64,000 nt of DNA from Lactuca virosa. Its lineage: Eukaryota; Streptophyta; Magnoliopsida; Asterales; Asteraceae. The stretch covers positions 107,535,381 to 107,599,380 of the forward strand of contig CAKMRJ010003334.1 of the NCBI GenBank assembly GCA_928212115.1, in the 5' to 3' direction. Shown piece after piece: positions 44,184-56,152 of the stretch. Below the pieces are notes generated by a model. That model made no database searches and had not been told where the DNA came from. It was given only the letters and a program-made list of their open reading frames with translations. Position numbers and translations under genes: made by a program. Numbering within the stretch: position 1 is the first letter of the stretch; each line of letters begins with the position of its first letter.

Positions 44184-45020
44184 ATACTGAAACACAATAT
44201 GCAAATAATCAGTTTACATACGAAGAGGTTCACACTCCAGAAGTTTCGCATAATCATCATGACTTTCCTTGACTCCGGTACAGATCCTGTGCTATCACTA
44301 GTACAGGCCCAATACTACCTTCCACACCTATCTGTACCTTCCTCAAGGATCACCTCAAATCCTCCAAGTCACCTCTCTACTATCAACTACTTTATGTGCA
44401 CTATAGAGCACCCTATGCGCTAATACATCTCCTAGGCTTCCTATGGTTCCCTTCCCACCACTCTCCATCATCAACTGTAGAAGAGACTCCTTCCAACTCC
44501 TTATACCTACCTAACAAATACAATTACATGTCACTGGCACTAGATAGTTCTTCGACTGATAGGTCCCACTTTACAGCGGTTAGACTCAAACAAGATTTGT
44601 GCAATAGGGTTGAACCTAACCTTCTAAAATTATTTAGTCCCCGTAACATGTAACTTAACGCAATCGCTTAATAGCTAGTTGACATCATCATGGTCTCTAA
44701 AATCACAAAGCAAGCAACATTCGAGCATCGAGTTGTAAACCAGTTTACTTCTTAATCAGTTCACTCTATCTAATCATCAAAAATCCATACTAGCATGCAG
44801 TTCTAAAGTCCCATACAACCGGCATACAAAGGAATCTCTCCTAGAATCCTACCATGCGATTCTGAGCAGATCTTTAGCCCTAATCTAGCATTCTATACAC
44901 ATATACATATACTAAAACAAATAAACATGTATGGGTATTTTGGGAAATACTTACTTGAGCTTGGCTGATTGCACGCATTGCATCCCTTTTCTTTATAAAA
45001 TTCATTTTTTTCAAAAATAT
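44184..45020 (-). other. Leader of gypsy element I
   Basis: Noncoding sequence between gag and LTR I. It matches blocks of the G leader (62040-62110, for example CATGTATGGGTAT, ACTTACTTGAG). The primer site and about 100 bp next to the LTR are deleted relative to G. The ORFs 43740-44423 and 44396-44653 on the plus strand are shadows. Confidence 0.7.
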
Positions 45021-45310
45021 TATAACGTCCCAAAATTTATAAGGTAAAAATTTCATTTTTAATTCAACCATAAAAACCATTTATCAATTTTTAATCATTC
45101 AAGAGTATATCAAAGTAAAAATAGTTATCAGAGTACAATCCTAAAACCATAAAGTTACGGAAACATAGGTGGATGCGATGCGATCACGCCTGGATCTTCC
45201 CTTTAGAACCAGAAGTACTTGAAACCATAAACATAAACTGTAAACACAAATCTTTGTGAGTTCCCCCAAAATACCCCATACCATACATACATAACAGTGA
45301 AACATATATG

Positions 45311-45470
45311 GGTATATTTCAACCCCTTCGGTCTCTTTCAACCGGTACTGGGTGTATTTCAACCCCTTCAGTCTCTTTCAACAGGTACTGGGTATTTTTC
45401 AACCCCTTCGGTCACTTTCGACCGGTATCGGGTCTATTTCACCCTTACAGCTAGCATGTAATCATAACAG
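45311..45470 (-). repeat. Minisatellite, exact 40-bp period, four units
   Basis: Units start at 45311, 45351, 45391 and 45431, each with GGTATATTTCAACCCCTTCG-like sequence, with few substitutions. Confidence 0.92.
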
Positions 45471-45910
45471 TAAGAGTCAAAGAGACAACAAGCACATACA
45501 AGCAAAATAGGAAATTGTCACAAAGACAACTATCAACCTCTAAACATAATTCGGTGGGCCAACATTGGTGCCTTCGATCCACGAGTATAGTGAAGGAAAC
45601 CCACCTCAGTCCACTGTCAATCCAACTGATGCTCGGGCCACTGGACCGGAGAATCCTCGCGCTAACCAATCAAATGCAATCATGATCAATACTCATGTCA
45701 TAACCGTAATTGGGACTTAATTCACTAATCCCGACTCCTAGGGTAAAAGACTACTTTACCCTTCCCCTCAACTGGCCCAAAGACCAAGGCCCACACTCAA
45801 TGGCACTAAAAGCCCAATAACCGGCCCAAATCCAAAAGACGCCCAAGGCCCAATACAGACCCAATTCCATAAAGGACCAACTAGATGCCTAAAATGTCAG
45901 CTATCCATCC

Positions 45911-46122
45911 TCACGTTGTGACCAGTCCTTAGTCACGTCGTGAGATCTCACTCGGTCCGATTCCAACTCATCCCGACTCAACTCAGTCAACTCGAAAATG
46001 AAAAGTCATCGGAGCTGACCTCACGTTGTGAGAGCCTCCTCCCATGTCGTGAGCTCCAAGAAGCTAACCAGAAATGGGGTCATTCAACCCTCACATCGTG
46101 AGCTCTATGTCTCACATCGTGA
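45911..46122 (-). repeat. Array of TCACGTCGTGA-type dyads in LTR I
   Basis: Dyads at 45911-45921, 45933-45943, 46021-46031, about 46043-46052, 46091-46101 and 46112-46122, in three pairs. Each is TCACR-T-YGTGA-like; some have C-to-T decay. Intervening sequence is unlike. Confidence 0.85.
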
Positions 46123-46514
46123 GATCAGTCTGAAGCCAAAAGTCCAACTTTTAAGTCCTTAATCCATTAATCCTCTAACTCTAACTTTCCAGAAGGTCTT
46201 ATAACTCCATAATGCACTGGAAAGTCGATTCTTTTAAGACATATATGTCCAATACATGTCTAGATCTCATTTGGGTCAAAAGTAGAAGAAAAGACATCCA
46301 ACTTTCATGCAAGGTTCCAAAACTCAACCATTCCCTAGATCTAAACTCCATAACACTCTTTAGAACCTAATAACACATAAAGTTGCCAACTTTATGGTTT
46401 CCATTCATCAAAATTGCACATTCAAGAGGAAAAGTGGGACAAAACCTAGATCTAGCCTAATAGAACAATAAAGGAAGAATCTTTGATACTTACAATGATC
46501 CAGAAACAATGTAA

Positions 46515-46515
<1 letters not shown>

Positions 46516-46552
<37 letters not shown>
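46516..46552. repeat. (GAT)n microsatellite
   Basis: Twelve GAT/TGA units within LTR I. Confidence 0.95.
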
Positions 46553-46554
<2 letters not shown>

Positions 46555-46772
46555 CCTTTCAAGCGTCAACTCAAGATCACATTCTTCTTCTTCTTTTCTC
46601 CTTCTTCCAAAATCAAGAAAGCTCCAAAATGATCAAAGATCAAGCAAGGTTGAAGACTAGGGTTTTTCTGAGGTGAAAGAGGGTTTGGGGCTGATAAGAA
46701 ACCCTAAAATGAGTTTAAAGATGCTTAAATACGAAGGAAACCATAAAATGATCATGGGCTTGGGCACAAACT

Positions 46773-47468
46773 GTTGGATATTCGTCTTGAGCATTCTCAA
46801 GTACCGGGTCATCTGAGCTTGCTCTGAAGCAACAAACTCAGGGAAAAAAAGAGCCCTCTCTGTGAACATCTTGGTGATCTCCATCGCCGTCTCAGTCATT
46901 CATCTCAGATCTAGGTACTCCTGAGCTAATCTATCCCTCTCCACCAGGGGAACATATCTCGTACGGAACATCTCCGAGAACTGCTCTCAAGAAACAGCAG
47001 CCCTCTGCTCAGAAGTATACGAACCAGTCATCAATCTCCACCAATCCATCGCCCTTAAACGAAGAAGGTTCAAGGTGCACTTAACCTTCTGTTCATTCGG
47101 GCACGAACATGTGAAGAAACAACCCTCCACATTGGAAAACTAACTATTGCTACAATCGGGTCCTTGACCCTATCAAACTTCTGGGACTTCGTATTGTCAA
47201 ATTCCCGGTACTGGAAGGATCTCTCCCCTTGAATCGCTGCAGCAGCAATGGACGTGGTAGTTGTTGCAACAACAACCTCATAGAAAGCAGCATAGCGGTC
47301 ATCAAATAGCTCCATCATAATGGTCTTGATAGACCCAGACATCTCCGGAATAGAACCCCGGACAACAGCAGTCACCTCAGTGGCGATGATCTCCTGTATC
47401 TGATCATCAGTCAATCCGGGCCTACCTTGGCCACTAGCTCCAGATCCTAATCCCCTCGTCTCCACCAT
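46773..47468 (-). pseudogene. gag: Gypsy element H Gag, truncated
   Basis: The minus-strand start MVETRGLGSGASGQGRPGL at 47468 is followed by TDDQIQEIIATEVTAVV and a capsid region. An internal stop follows SAP (47070), then DWWRLMTGSYTSEQRAAVS and the open segment with KMFTERALFFPEFVASEQ. It ends at NIQQFV where it fuses to LTR I. Zinc knuckles and pol are lost. Confidence 0.82.
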
Positions 47469-48271
47469 ACTGAAAATAAATCAAAACATATCAGAAAGGC
47501 CACACAATACACATTTCTACAATCACATGACAAGACCTAACCCTCAGGGTTTGTGACTTCCTTGCTATGCGTACGGGTCCTGTGCTTTCAATAGTATAGG
47601 TCCATACTACCTTCCACACATACTTGTATTTGTATCAATGGATCATCATAAACTTCTGGATAACTAACCCACAACTAGAATACTCATAAATCATGTACTT
47701 ACTCTCTTAAGAGTGGTAATTCCCTTCTTGACCGGCCTGCTACACCCACATGCTCACTCATGAAACTTCCACCAACCCTGCAACGTACTCATACATAATG
47801 TTGGATCCTATAGACATTCGAATACTTGATTCTACCCTAAGCCCAAAACCAAACACGGAACAAGAAATAAGGCTAAACCAAACATTCTCAATCTATATAA
47901 TCTTAGTTATATACAACTATGATGCACACACTAAGCAACTACAATAATTATTTCAATTCCATCTTGCACATAAGAAGCCCTCCTAGACTATCAGGCATCA
48001 TATATCAAACAATTCTATCATGCAATTCCTAAATATCCCTAGCCTACCACTAGCATGCAGTTCTATCATACTCATCAATAACAAATACAGTGTGGGTAAC
48101 TTGGGGTATACTTTTCTTGCTCCGACTCATCGTACACATTTCATCCTTCCTTGGTTACTTTTGAAAACAATTTTGAAAATCATTTTGAAATCTTCTACAG
48201 ATCCTAAGTTTGAGTCTGGATTCACACGAATGCTCATCCAATTCTCTCAAACCAGGGCTCTGGTACCAACT
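47469..48271 (-). other. Leader and primer site of gypsy element H
   Basis: Noncoding leader. Next to the LTR, 48256-48268 is on the minus strand TGGTACCAGAGCC, an initiator-Met primer site with one T-to-C change. Shadows on the plus strand (47750-48388) are not genes. Confidence 0.75.
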
Positions 48272-48576
48272 TTTAACATCCCAAAAATCAAGGTAAAAAT
48301 TTCCATTTTTAAATCAAGAGAAATCATTGTTTCCAGGCAAAACCCAAATCAAAACCAAAGGTTTACATATCATTGTTCTCAAAAGTAGAAATCATATATC
48401 AGAGTGTCCCAAATCAGTATCATCAAAACCAAGAGGATATGCACGATCTCACCTTTGCATTCCCATAGTCATCTGAAGTACCTAAAACATAATACTGAAA
48501 TTGTAAGCCAAAGCTTGGTGAGTACTCCCAAAGTACCACAGGCAACGAAACAAATATACATAAAGCATAATGGTTC

Positions 48577-48692
48577 CACAACCTGTCGGTTGGATTACCC
48601 TAGCCCACAACCTCCTAGTTGGATTACCCTGGCCCACAACCTCCCGGTTGGATTGCCCTGGCCCACAATCTCTCGATTGGATTACCCTAGGT
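48577..48692 (-). repeat. Minisatellite, exact 29-bp period, four units
   Basis: Units start at 48577, 48606, 48635 and 48664, each CACAACCTCC...GTTGGATTACCC. It occupies the same place in the LTR as the 40-bp array of element I but shares no sequence with it. Confidence 0.92.
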
Positions 48693-49153
48693 TTGTTGGC
48701 TTACATCACAAAGAAGTACAGCCTCAACCCAACGACGCTATGTCGACATATGATAGATAACATATATTCAACAAATAGTTAATGATATTGCCAATCAACA
48801 GACTCACAGGAAGATCTACAGATCTCTACCGCATAAAAACATCCTATATACTAGGACTCAGTTCTAACATATCAATACAACATAGCAACATTCTTTAAAC
48901 CAGGATACATAACTCAATGGATCGGCATTGGTGCCTTCGACCCACAAGTATAGTGAGGAAAAACTCACCTCTCAGTCTGCACAGATAGCTAAATATGACA
49001 TTACTCTAAATATCAGCTCTACCAGTCACCTATACATCAAATAGTGACCAATATCACTTACCACTAAAAATACCCAAAATACCCTTGGTCAAACTTGGTC
49101 AAATCCTGGTCAAAGTCAAAAGTCAAATAAGTCATTTGAGTTGAATCAGCTGA

Positions 49154-49255
49154 GTACACCCAGCGTACTCAGCATGTACGCCCGACGTACTAAGGTCTTG
49201 ACCAAAAACGGGGTTGACCACGTACGCGCATCGTACCCTCTGGTACGCGTCTACC
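49154..49255 (-). repeat. Array of GTACGC/GCGTAC dyads in LTR H
   Basis: GTACACCCAGCGTAC (49154-49168), GTACGCCCGACGTAC (49176-49190), GTACGCGCATCGTAC (49222-49236) and GGTACGCGTCTACC (from 49242). Confidence 0.85.
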
Positions 49256-50002
49256 ACCCTCTATTTCTAATAAGTGCTTAATACATTAAGCTATTTTGTC
49301 CAAAATCTAGATCTAGCCCTCAAATGACATCCTTGATCATAAAGGTTCCAACTTTATGATCTTGAATGCCTATTAAGTGCTTAATACCAAAACCCTAACT
49401 TAATACAAGGTATAAACCAGTAAAGGGCATGCATGGAGGGATAAGAACAACCAAGACTCCATGTTTATCACTCTAGACCTCCCAAAACGTCCAAAAGAAC
49501 AACTCACTTGTTCTAGAGTTGCTAATACTCAAATGGACCAAAATATGGGACCAAAATGAACACAAAATCCATGGCTAACAAGATCTAAGCAAAACTTCAT
49601 CAAGGTCAAAGATTTTTACCACCAAGTGGTGCCAAATGATGATGTATTTCTGGATCCAAGGTGCTTGACTCTTCTAATATGGTCTCCTCTTCCTTCTTCC
49701 TCCTTCAAGATCACCAAAATACACACTCAATGATCAAAGATGCTCTAGAAATGGATTAGGGTTTGCAAGGGTCGAATATGAGGTTGGGGCTGATGAATGA
49801 AGGGAGCCTTGAGAGTTAAGGATGAATAAATAGTGCACAAACCCTAAATATTAGGGTTTTTAGGTCCAGGCGACATACGCTTGGGTATGCCCATCGTACA
49901 CAAGCAATTCCCTAAAATTACAAAAATGTCATGGGACCAAATTTATAAGCAATACTCAAACCAAGGGTCAAAATGTAAAATACCTAGAATCAAGATGTTA
50001 CA

Positions 50003-51656
50003 GCATCTATCCGAAATCTTCTGATTCCATATAGACCTTTTACTCAACTGATGTGTAGAATCCCCAATCATCCGACAACCTCGCGCACGGTCACCCATGA
50101 GACTCTGCCTAAGAGTCTAACTGCTACAGGCTACTTGAGCCTAAACTCCACATGGATGTCATATGTTGATCACAGATTCATCCTATTCTATACGTGAACC
50201 AATACCTTATTGAAGCCAATTTCCATCGGGTCTAACCTTACCACCATAATCAAATGGGCCACGACCACGGGTCTCACCCAATGTGAACAATCGAACGGGT
50301 CTCACCCACTTGAGTATTATACAGGCCCAACATCTCAGATCCAACGATCCTCATTCCAAAAAGGACTGGTCTACTAACATTATTGTCCGCCCGACCCAGG
50401 TATACGTTGATCCTTCATCAGCCCAACCACCACTCCTACAATGGCCTATCTCATCCTGGTGAATGCTACGACTCCATGCAGACTTACACCATTTCCATGA
50501 CAGCCTATCATCCATGTGTATGCTATGGCTACCCCGTAGTCTTACAACACTCCCATATCAGCCACGATCCCAAATCATGGTATTGCCCTTCATCTACCAT
50601 ACCAACCCTCAATCAATCACGAGTCGAAACCACATCGACTATATCCCAATCAGGTGTTTACGTCATGCTTCGAACCCTAAAGCCTTCATCAGACAAGAAC
50701 AGGAACAAAAGCTCTAACACAACCCTCAATCTGGATCTAAACACATATTTTCCATGCACCTCTACGAACGTACCACCCTGTTGAAAGTTTTTGAACTCCC
50801 AACCTTGTGCATCCTCTATCCAGACTGCCACTTGAACTGACTTCCCTCTCGGCTAGGATGTGGAACTCCTCCTTATTCTTTACCTAATTTTATCCCTGTA
50901 AATCCAAAAGGTTCTCCCCCACTTGGATTTAACTACACCTTGCCAACCTTAATAAAGACAACGAATAATGAACCCCTTTATCGGAACTGACGGATCACCA
51001 ACCCAACATCCCACTTGCCGAAGGATTTATGCATACAAAACATCTTCAACTGATATAATTTAAAATTTCTTTGATAATCCTAGAGTCTGAATGAACCCAT
51101 GCGACCAAGATCAACACCCACTCACTAACGCTCCTACCCTACTAGTGGTAGCGATCGGATCAAAAGCCTATCACAATCGACTGATATTCACCCGGAGCGA
51201 CACAAACTCCTTGAAATTTGATCTCGTTGTCCAGGAACGGAACAACCAGCTTCCATGCAATCTTTTCCTTAAAGATTTTGATACAAGGACTACCTTCACA
51301 ACCCTGAGAACGCAACCCGGTGGAAACTCTCTTGCACTCAAATCCTGATGGATCCCTTACACCCCACAACTATCTTGAATTCCAATAGGAAAAAAAACTG
51401 GCACTACGACTTCCTCTAACTCATTGTTGAACTAACACGCTAATCTGACTATTGATCTTCCAAGTGGTACCCTTAATTCGCTCCCGCAAAGGGCCAACAA
51501 CAAAATGCTTGACAATCTAAATCAAACTCAACAAGAATTGCTCTACTCCTGACTCTCGGCATGCAAAAAGGCATATGAAGACCATTGATATTACTAACTA
51601 GGAAATTACAGGGAAACTAAATTGAAGATGATGTCTTACACATACAAACACATGAT
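50003..51656 (-). other. Noncoding interior of gypsy element G downstream of gag
   Basis: Where protease, RT and integrase should follow, about 1.65 kb shows no retroviral motif on either strand. The ORFs 50383-50784, 51091-51348 and 51160-51369 have no recognisable domain. G may be a gag-only element, or pol may have been replaced. Confidence 0.55.
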
Positions 51657-51711
51657 CTAAAGGCACAAATATTCACATAATAAAGCACGAGGAAAACAAA
51701 AGATAACATAC
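51657..51711 (-). other. Gag-end splice-donor site in element G (candidate intron)
   Basis: Gag ends ...SSDAIAG, and the next minus-strand bases are GTATGTTATC followed by a T-rich run to GTGCCTTTAG (55 nt). The donor is at the same codon position as the element I intron, but no protease follows the acceptor, so only the donor is well supported. Confidence 0.45.
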
Positions 51712-52916
51712 CCGCGATAGCATCTGATGAGACTCTGGCCTCTCCCGATTGAAGCTGCAATGCTCGGCTCCTCACTATTGGGGCTTCTTCCCTGCCCCCA
51801 CGACTACCAGTGATCCTCAAAGTAACCGGAGTAGGTGCACTCATTGCTCCACCCATCAACCTAGGACAGTCGGCCTTCTTGTGGCCCACCTGATTGCAGT
51901 GAAAACACATTGGAGTCGAGCCTCGAGGACAATCCCTGCTAAAATGACCAGTCTGACCACAACTGAAGCAACCCCTCCCTTTCTCATGGAAGCTCCCCTC
52001 GTGGGTCCTCCCACACTTAGCATAACGGATCCGACCCTGATGGCCTCCCAAACACGAATCCTGAGTCATGGGCCTCTTCGCCCGACCCGCTACGTTCTGA
52101 ATCTGCTCTGACTTCCTCTTCCCAAGGTGCTCCAAATCAATCTCCTAATCTCGGGCTCTAGAAATCATATCATTCATGGTATTGCACCCTAAAAAGCTCA
52201 CAAACTCCCTGATTATACCTTGCCTTCTTTATCTCCTCATTTGCTGCATTTTACGGAACCAACAAAGCCCTCTCTCGAAACTTGCCAATGATCTCTACCA
52301 CAGTCTCGGTAGCCTGACGAAGGTCCTGAATCTCCCTCGCCAGTTTCTATACATCTATCACTGGTGAAAACTCCTCTTGGAATCTCATGACAAAATCCTC
52401 CCAAGACGTGGCCACCACAGTCACAAATCCTAATGTACTTCCGACCTCATCCCACTAATCATGCTCTTGGTCCCTCAAAAGACAATATGCAAATCCCACC
52501 TTCGCCCCCTTGGGGCAGAAATTCATCCGATGAGCATTCTCCATGCCAGCGATCCATCGGCGGCTGGCAAGGGGGTCCTTAGCCCATAAGAACTCCGGAG
52601 CTCCACAAGCATTGAACTCACAAAAAGAGGGAGTATGCGCTCCGAACCGTCCTGCCACGATCTCGGACCGAAAAACCCCGAGTCGATCATCTAGCAACTC
52701 CATAATCCCAGTGTCGTATGTGTCCTGACGCTCCTCTATAATCTCCATGATCCCTTCCTTGACCGTACCGAAAATCACAGGAGTCTGCTCCAAAATATAG
52801 TGGGTGATCTCTGACAAAATGAACTCTTTCATCCACTCATCCATCAACTCAGTGCCAGCACCTGAGCCTAAATCAGATCCCACTCCCCGAGTACTCATCG
52901 CCATTCTGAAAAGCAA
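51712..52916 (-). pseudogene. gag: Gypsy element G Gag with zinc knuckles
   Basis: Minus-strand frame from about 52903 (MAMSTRGVGSDLGSGAG) gives KEFILSEITHYILEQTPV, a capsid region open to 52455, then broken frames. The open segment 52135-51617 holds three Cys-rich units: YAKCGRTHEG (degenerate), CFSCGQTGHFSRDCP and CFHCNQVGHKKADCP, the last two with intact CCHC ligands. The tail ALQLQSGEARVSSDAIAG leads to the candidate donor. Confidence 0.85.
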
Positions 52917-53717
52917 CCAAACAATAATCAGATCATACCCATAAAATTCTTCATCCTACAAGCTCCCTAGAATCTCTGTGACCATCCTTGGTTCGAGTAT
53001 GGATCTTCTGCTACCAGTAGTACGGGCCCAATACTACCTTCCAAACCTATCCATACTTTCCTCAAGTACTATCCCAGATCTTCCAAGTCACCATCTCAAA
53101 CATATATTCTAAATACTCGCTAAACAGTGTAACCAAACCCACTAAAGCACCACCTTGGCTCTCTTAAGTTTCCGAACTCACAATGACATCAGTTGCTGAA
53201 GAACTCCCACTAATGTTAGCTAACTTACTTCATGAATACAATCACATGCCACAAAGGTTAGATAATCCTTGGAGTAAAAGACCCAACCCTACAACGGTTA
53301 GACTCAAACAAGAGCTACGCAATAGAGTAAAATACATCATTATGAGATTATTTAACCTTTGCAGCATGTGACTTAACATATTCACTAAATAGTTAACTCA
53401 CATCATCAAGAGTCCCGCAAAGCACAAAGCAAGAATCATTCGTGCAGTAACACTCAATGCCATAAACCAATCTAATGACATCTCAAGCTCACTTTCTACT
53501 ACCATGCTAGGAAATTATACTCTCACTGTCGGTTGCCTTATGCATGCAAATTATACACAATACATGATCAAATAGACTGTCGAATAAAAGACTCTACCCT
53601 AGGACCACAACCAGACGAGGAACGGGAAATAAGGCTAAATCAATCATTCTAGGGCTATATGATCGTAATCATATACAATTTTTAAAGCATACACTTAGCA
53701 ATAACTTCTATCAATAT
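52917..53717 (-). other. Leader of gypsy element G, left of the E insertion
   Basis: Noncoding. It continues at 61895 on the other side of element E. AATAT (53713-53717) is the left target copy for E. Confidence 0.75.
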
Positions 53718-55386
53718 TGTATTGTCAACAGTTTCGGGCTAGTCAATTTAGAGATAATAAGCATTAAAATGAATTTTTGATAGAAGATTATTTAGGATAA
53801 ATAATCTAAACCACAATTATAGTATATGTCACAAGGATTTCGTATATATAAAGAAAGCTGAAATCCGACTTATAATGAAGAAGTTATGACCAGTTGAAGT
53901 TTCACGAATAAACTGGAACAGCTCTGCATAACGTAAAACGTAATTTTTTGATAAAATACTTTTTAGCATTAATAATATAAACGAAAGTCGTAGTAGTCGT
54001 TAAACCAAGAGCGTGCATATAAAGAACGTCCAAATATGAATTCGTTAGAGGAATTTATGGTTTTCTAAGATTCAGTGTAGCAGTATATAGCTCAGAAATC
54101 GAATTTCAGATCGGTCGATTTTTAGCCAAGATATTCTAAACGAGAAATGAAGATCTCATTAATAGGAGCTCAATAATATAAAGACAGTTGAAAACGGACA
54201 TCGGATGATAAAGTTATGAATTTTTAACGTACTTTAACTGTCTAAGACTATTGAAATCTAACATTAAAAATTAAAGTCAAAATTAGCCAACGAAATCTAA
54301 AATAAATTTGTAGATCTCGTCAATAGCTACACGCGGATGTAAAGCACCTCAAAAACAGAGCTCGTATGCAAAAGTTTTGGATTTTACAAGATAATTAATT
54401 TTCGGATTAACAAGAGGGCGACATGTGTCACGATCTGGCACCACACCATCCTCCCCAAGGCTTGCGATCTGATGCTGACATGTAGGCAACCCAGTACGAC
54501 CAGCATAAGTTGAGTATGCCCATCATACTACACCACTTCCATCCTATGAATAGAACTTGATTTTCACTCTTTTCTTCAAACCTTTCCATCCAAACTCTTC
54601 CAAAACCCTCCCAAGGTCCCAACACTTTTTTCTATCACTTCCTAGGTGTTAGTAGCGAAGCTCCGGAGTGTCATAAAGCTCCGAGAAGTAGAGCTTTCGG
54701 CTCAAAAGCTCTGTCCACACAAAGTTTGGTTTTTCGATAAGCCACCTGTAAGTTAAGTTATGCTTAACGTACTTTAAGTATAACTTATGTTTAAGTTCAT
54801 TATCGTTATTATGAACCGATAAACAAGATTTATCAGTGATTCCAAGTCGTTATACTGATTGATCTACTTATGGGAGAGGTGTCTAGAATGGTCACGTTGG
54901 TTTGGTTGTTGGATTTCAGAAAGGCTATACGTCGAAATGATCCTGCCTCCCAACTGTCCTGCATGGCTGATCCTTACTTGATAGATCTTGAAGTAGAATT
55001 TGAATTAATGATGAATCTAGGCTAATAACTAGTCGCAAGAAATATTAGACTAAGACTCAGTGATATTAATATAGGTTACGTCGAAGGAAAAGACAGTTGC
55101 TAGGAGCGAAGCGTTGTCCGAGTTTCGAGTCATCACTTTAAAAAATTTGAGTGCATAGTCCTTTTCATGAACATGATTTTAATACACGTATTAATTAAAG
55201 TATTAAACATATGTTTATGTGTGAGATATTTGATATTGCCTGAAATACGTGTTAAGAACATATTTGATAATATATGAGGATTTAGGACATACAGAATAAA
55301 CCAAATTTAATTAAGATGAATATTGGGTAGTATCTCCTTAAGAGTACGGGTGAGATATACATGGAGGGTAGAAATCTAAAATCTGT

Positions 55387-55625
55387 CTTTGATCCGTGAG
55401 CATGGATTAGACATAGTCATCCATCCTTAGCCCAAGAGTATGAATTGGGAATAGTCATTTGTCAATAATCTGAGAGCATGGATTAGACATAGTCATTCGT
55501 CCCTAGTCCGAGAGTATGGAGTGGGCATAGTCATTTGTCATTGATCCGAGAGCATGGATTAGACATAGTTGTTCATACCTGATCCGGTAGTATGGATTAG
55601 GTAAAGCCATTTATTTTAGATTCAA
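55387..55625 (+). repeat. Degenerate minisatellite of about 40 bp in LTR E
   Basis: About six units with GATCCGAGAGCATGGATTAG and ATAGTCATTYGTC, alternating two subtypes. The same array is at 61134-61372 in the 3' LTR. Confidence 0.85.
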
Positions 55626-55702
55626 AAGTATGGATCGTGTCGTTGTGAGGATCGACGGGGTGGGGTAAATTGATTATATGAGGTGAAATTGTATCTTGCG
55701 AG

Positions 55703-55708
<6 letters not shown>

Positions 55709-55773
<65 letters not shown>
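55709..55773. repeat. (TA)n microsatellite in 5' LTR of E
   Basis: About 65 bp of TA; its partner in the 3' LTR is at 61463-61525. Confidence 0.95.
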
Positions 55774-55776
<3 letters not shown>

Positions 55777-56140
55777 ATAACATTGTGAGATTGAAATCCT
55801 TATGTACTCACTAGGTTTCCCAATCTGACCCACTCAGTTTATTGTATCACATGTAGCGATATTAAAGATACATTCTGCTGTGAGAGATTTAAGGAGTATT
55901 AAGCCACTAGTTTAATTATTGTAAGGCTTGTAATATTTCGTTATGCTTATGCTTCTATATTGAAAATGACATCCCAATGTTTTAATATAAATAAAATACA
56001 TTTCTATGCTTTGATAATATCATTATCATGTTTTTGGGTACAAATTCTGTAATATTATTCTTCAAAAAGGATACTCTGATTTTTGAATAAGCATAAACAA
56101 ATCGTTTTTTTCTGGCCGTGAAAAATGGGGATGTCACACT

Positions 56141-56152
56141 TGGTATCAGAGC
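56141..56152 (+). other. Primer binding site of element E
   Basis: TGGTATCAGAGC two bases after the LTR, complementary to initiator methionine tRNA. Confidence 0.92.

Larger units (their letters stand above)
45021..46772 (-). repeat. LTR of gypsy element I, 5' part missing
   Basis: The inner end TATAACGTCC (45021) matches TGTAACGTCC with one G-to-A change. The LTR contains a 40-bp minisatellite (45311-45470), the box CATTGGTGCCTTCGATCCAC (45563-45582), six TCACGTCGTGA-like dyads (45911-46122), a (GAT)n tract and a TATA-like TATTTAAG (minus, about 46728). At about 46772 it joins Gag sequence of element H, so the outer U3 is lost. Confidence 0.8.
48272..50002 (-). repeat. 5' LTR of gypsy element H
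   Basis: 1731 bp between TTTAACATCCC (mutated TGTAACATCCC) and AAGATGTTACA. It contains a 29-bp minisatellite (48577-48692), the box CATTGGTGCCTTCGACCCAC (48926-48945) and GTACGC-type dyads (49154-49255). It lies within the interior of element G, probably an insertion there. Confidence 0.85.
53718..56138 (+). repeat. 5' LTR of element E
   Basis: Begins TGTATTGTCAACAG, which aligns without gaps with TGTAACGCCCGCAG of the 3' LTR, and ends GGGGATGTCACA. 2421 bp. Four U3 repeats (about 53860-54390), decayed TATA near 54544, dyad GTATGCCCATCATAC (about 54513), a degenerate minisatellite (55387-55625) and (TA)n (55709-55773). The ORF 54428-54625 is not a gene. Confidence 0.88.

Noticed and set aside
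43740..44423. A 227-residue plus-strand ORF
   Set aside because: It is antisense to the decayed Gag of element I, whose homology is clear.
45311..45470. CRISPR-like regular repeats
   Set aside because: Repeats are contiguous 40-bp minisatellite units without unique spacers, in a plant LTR.
48404..48782. ORFs with repeated proline/glycine phrases
   Set aside because: They translate the 29-bp minisatellite of LTR H.
50383..50784. A 133-residue plus-strand ORF and overlapping 84-residue ORF
   Set aside because: They lie in the noncoding interior of minus-strand element G, have no recognisable domain and atypical composition.
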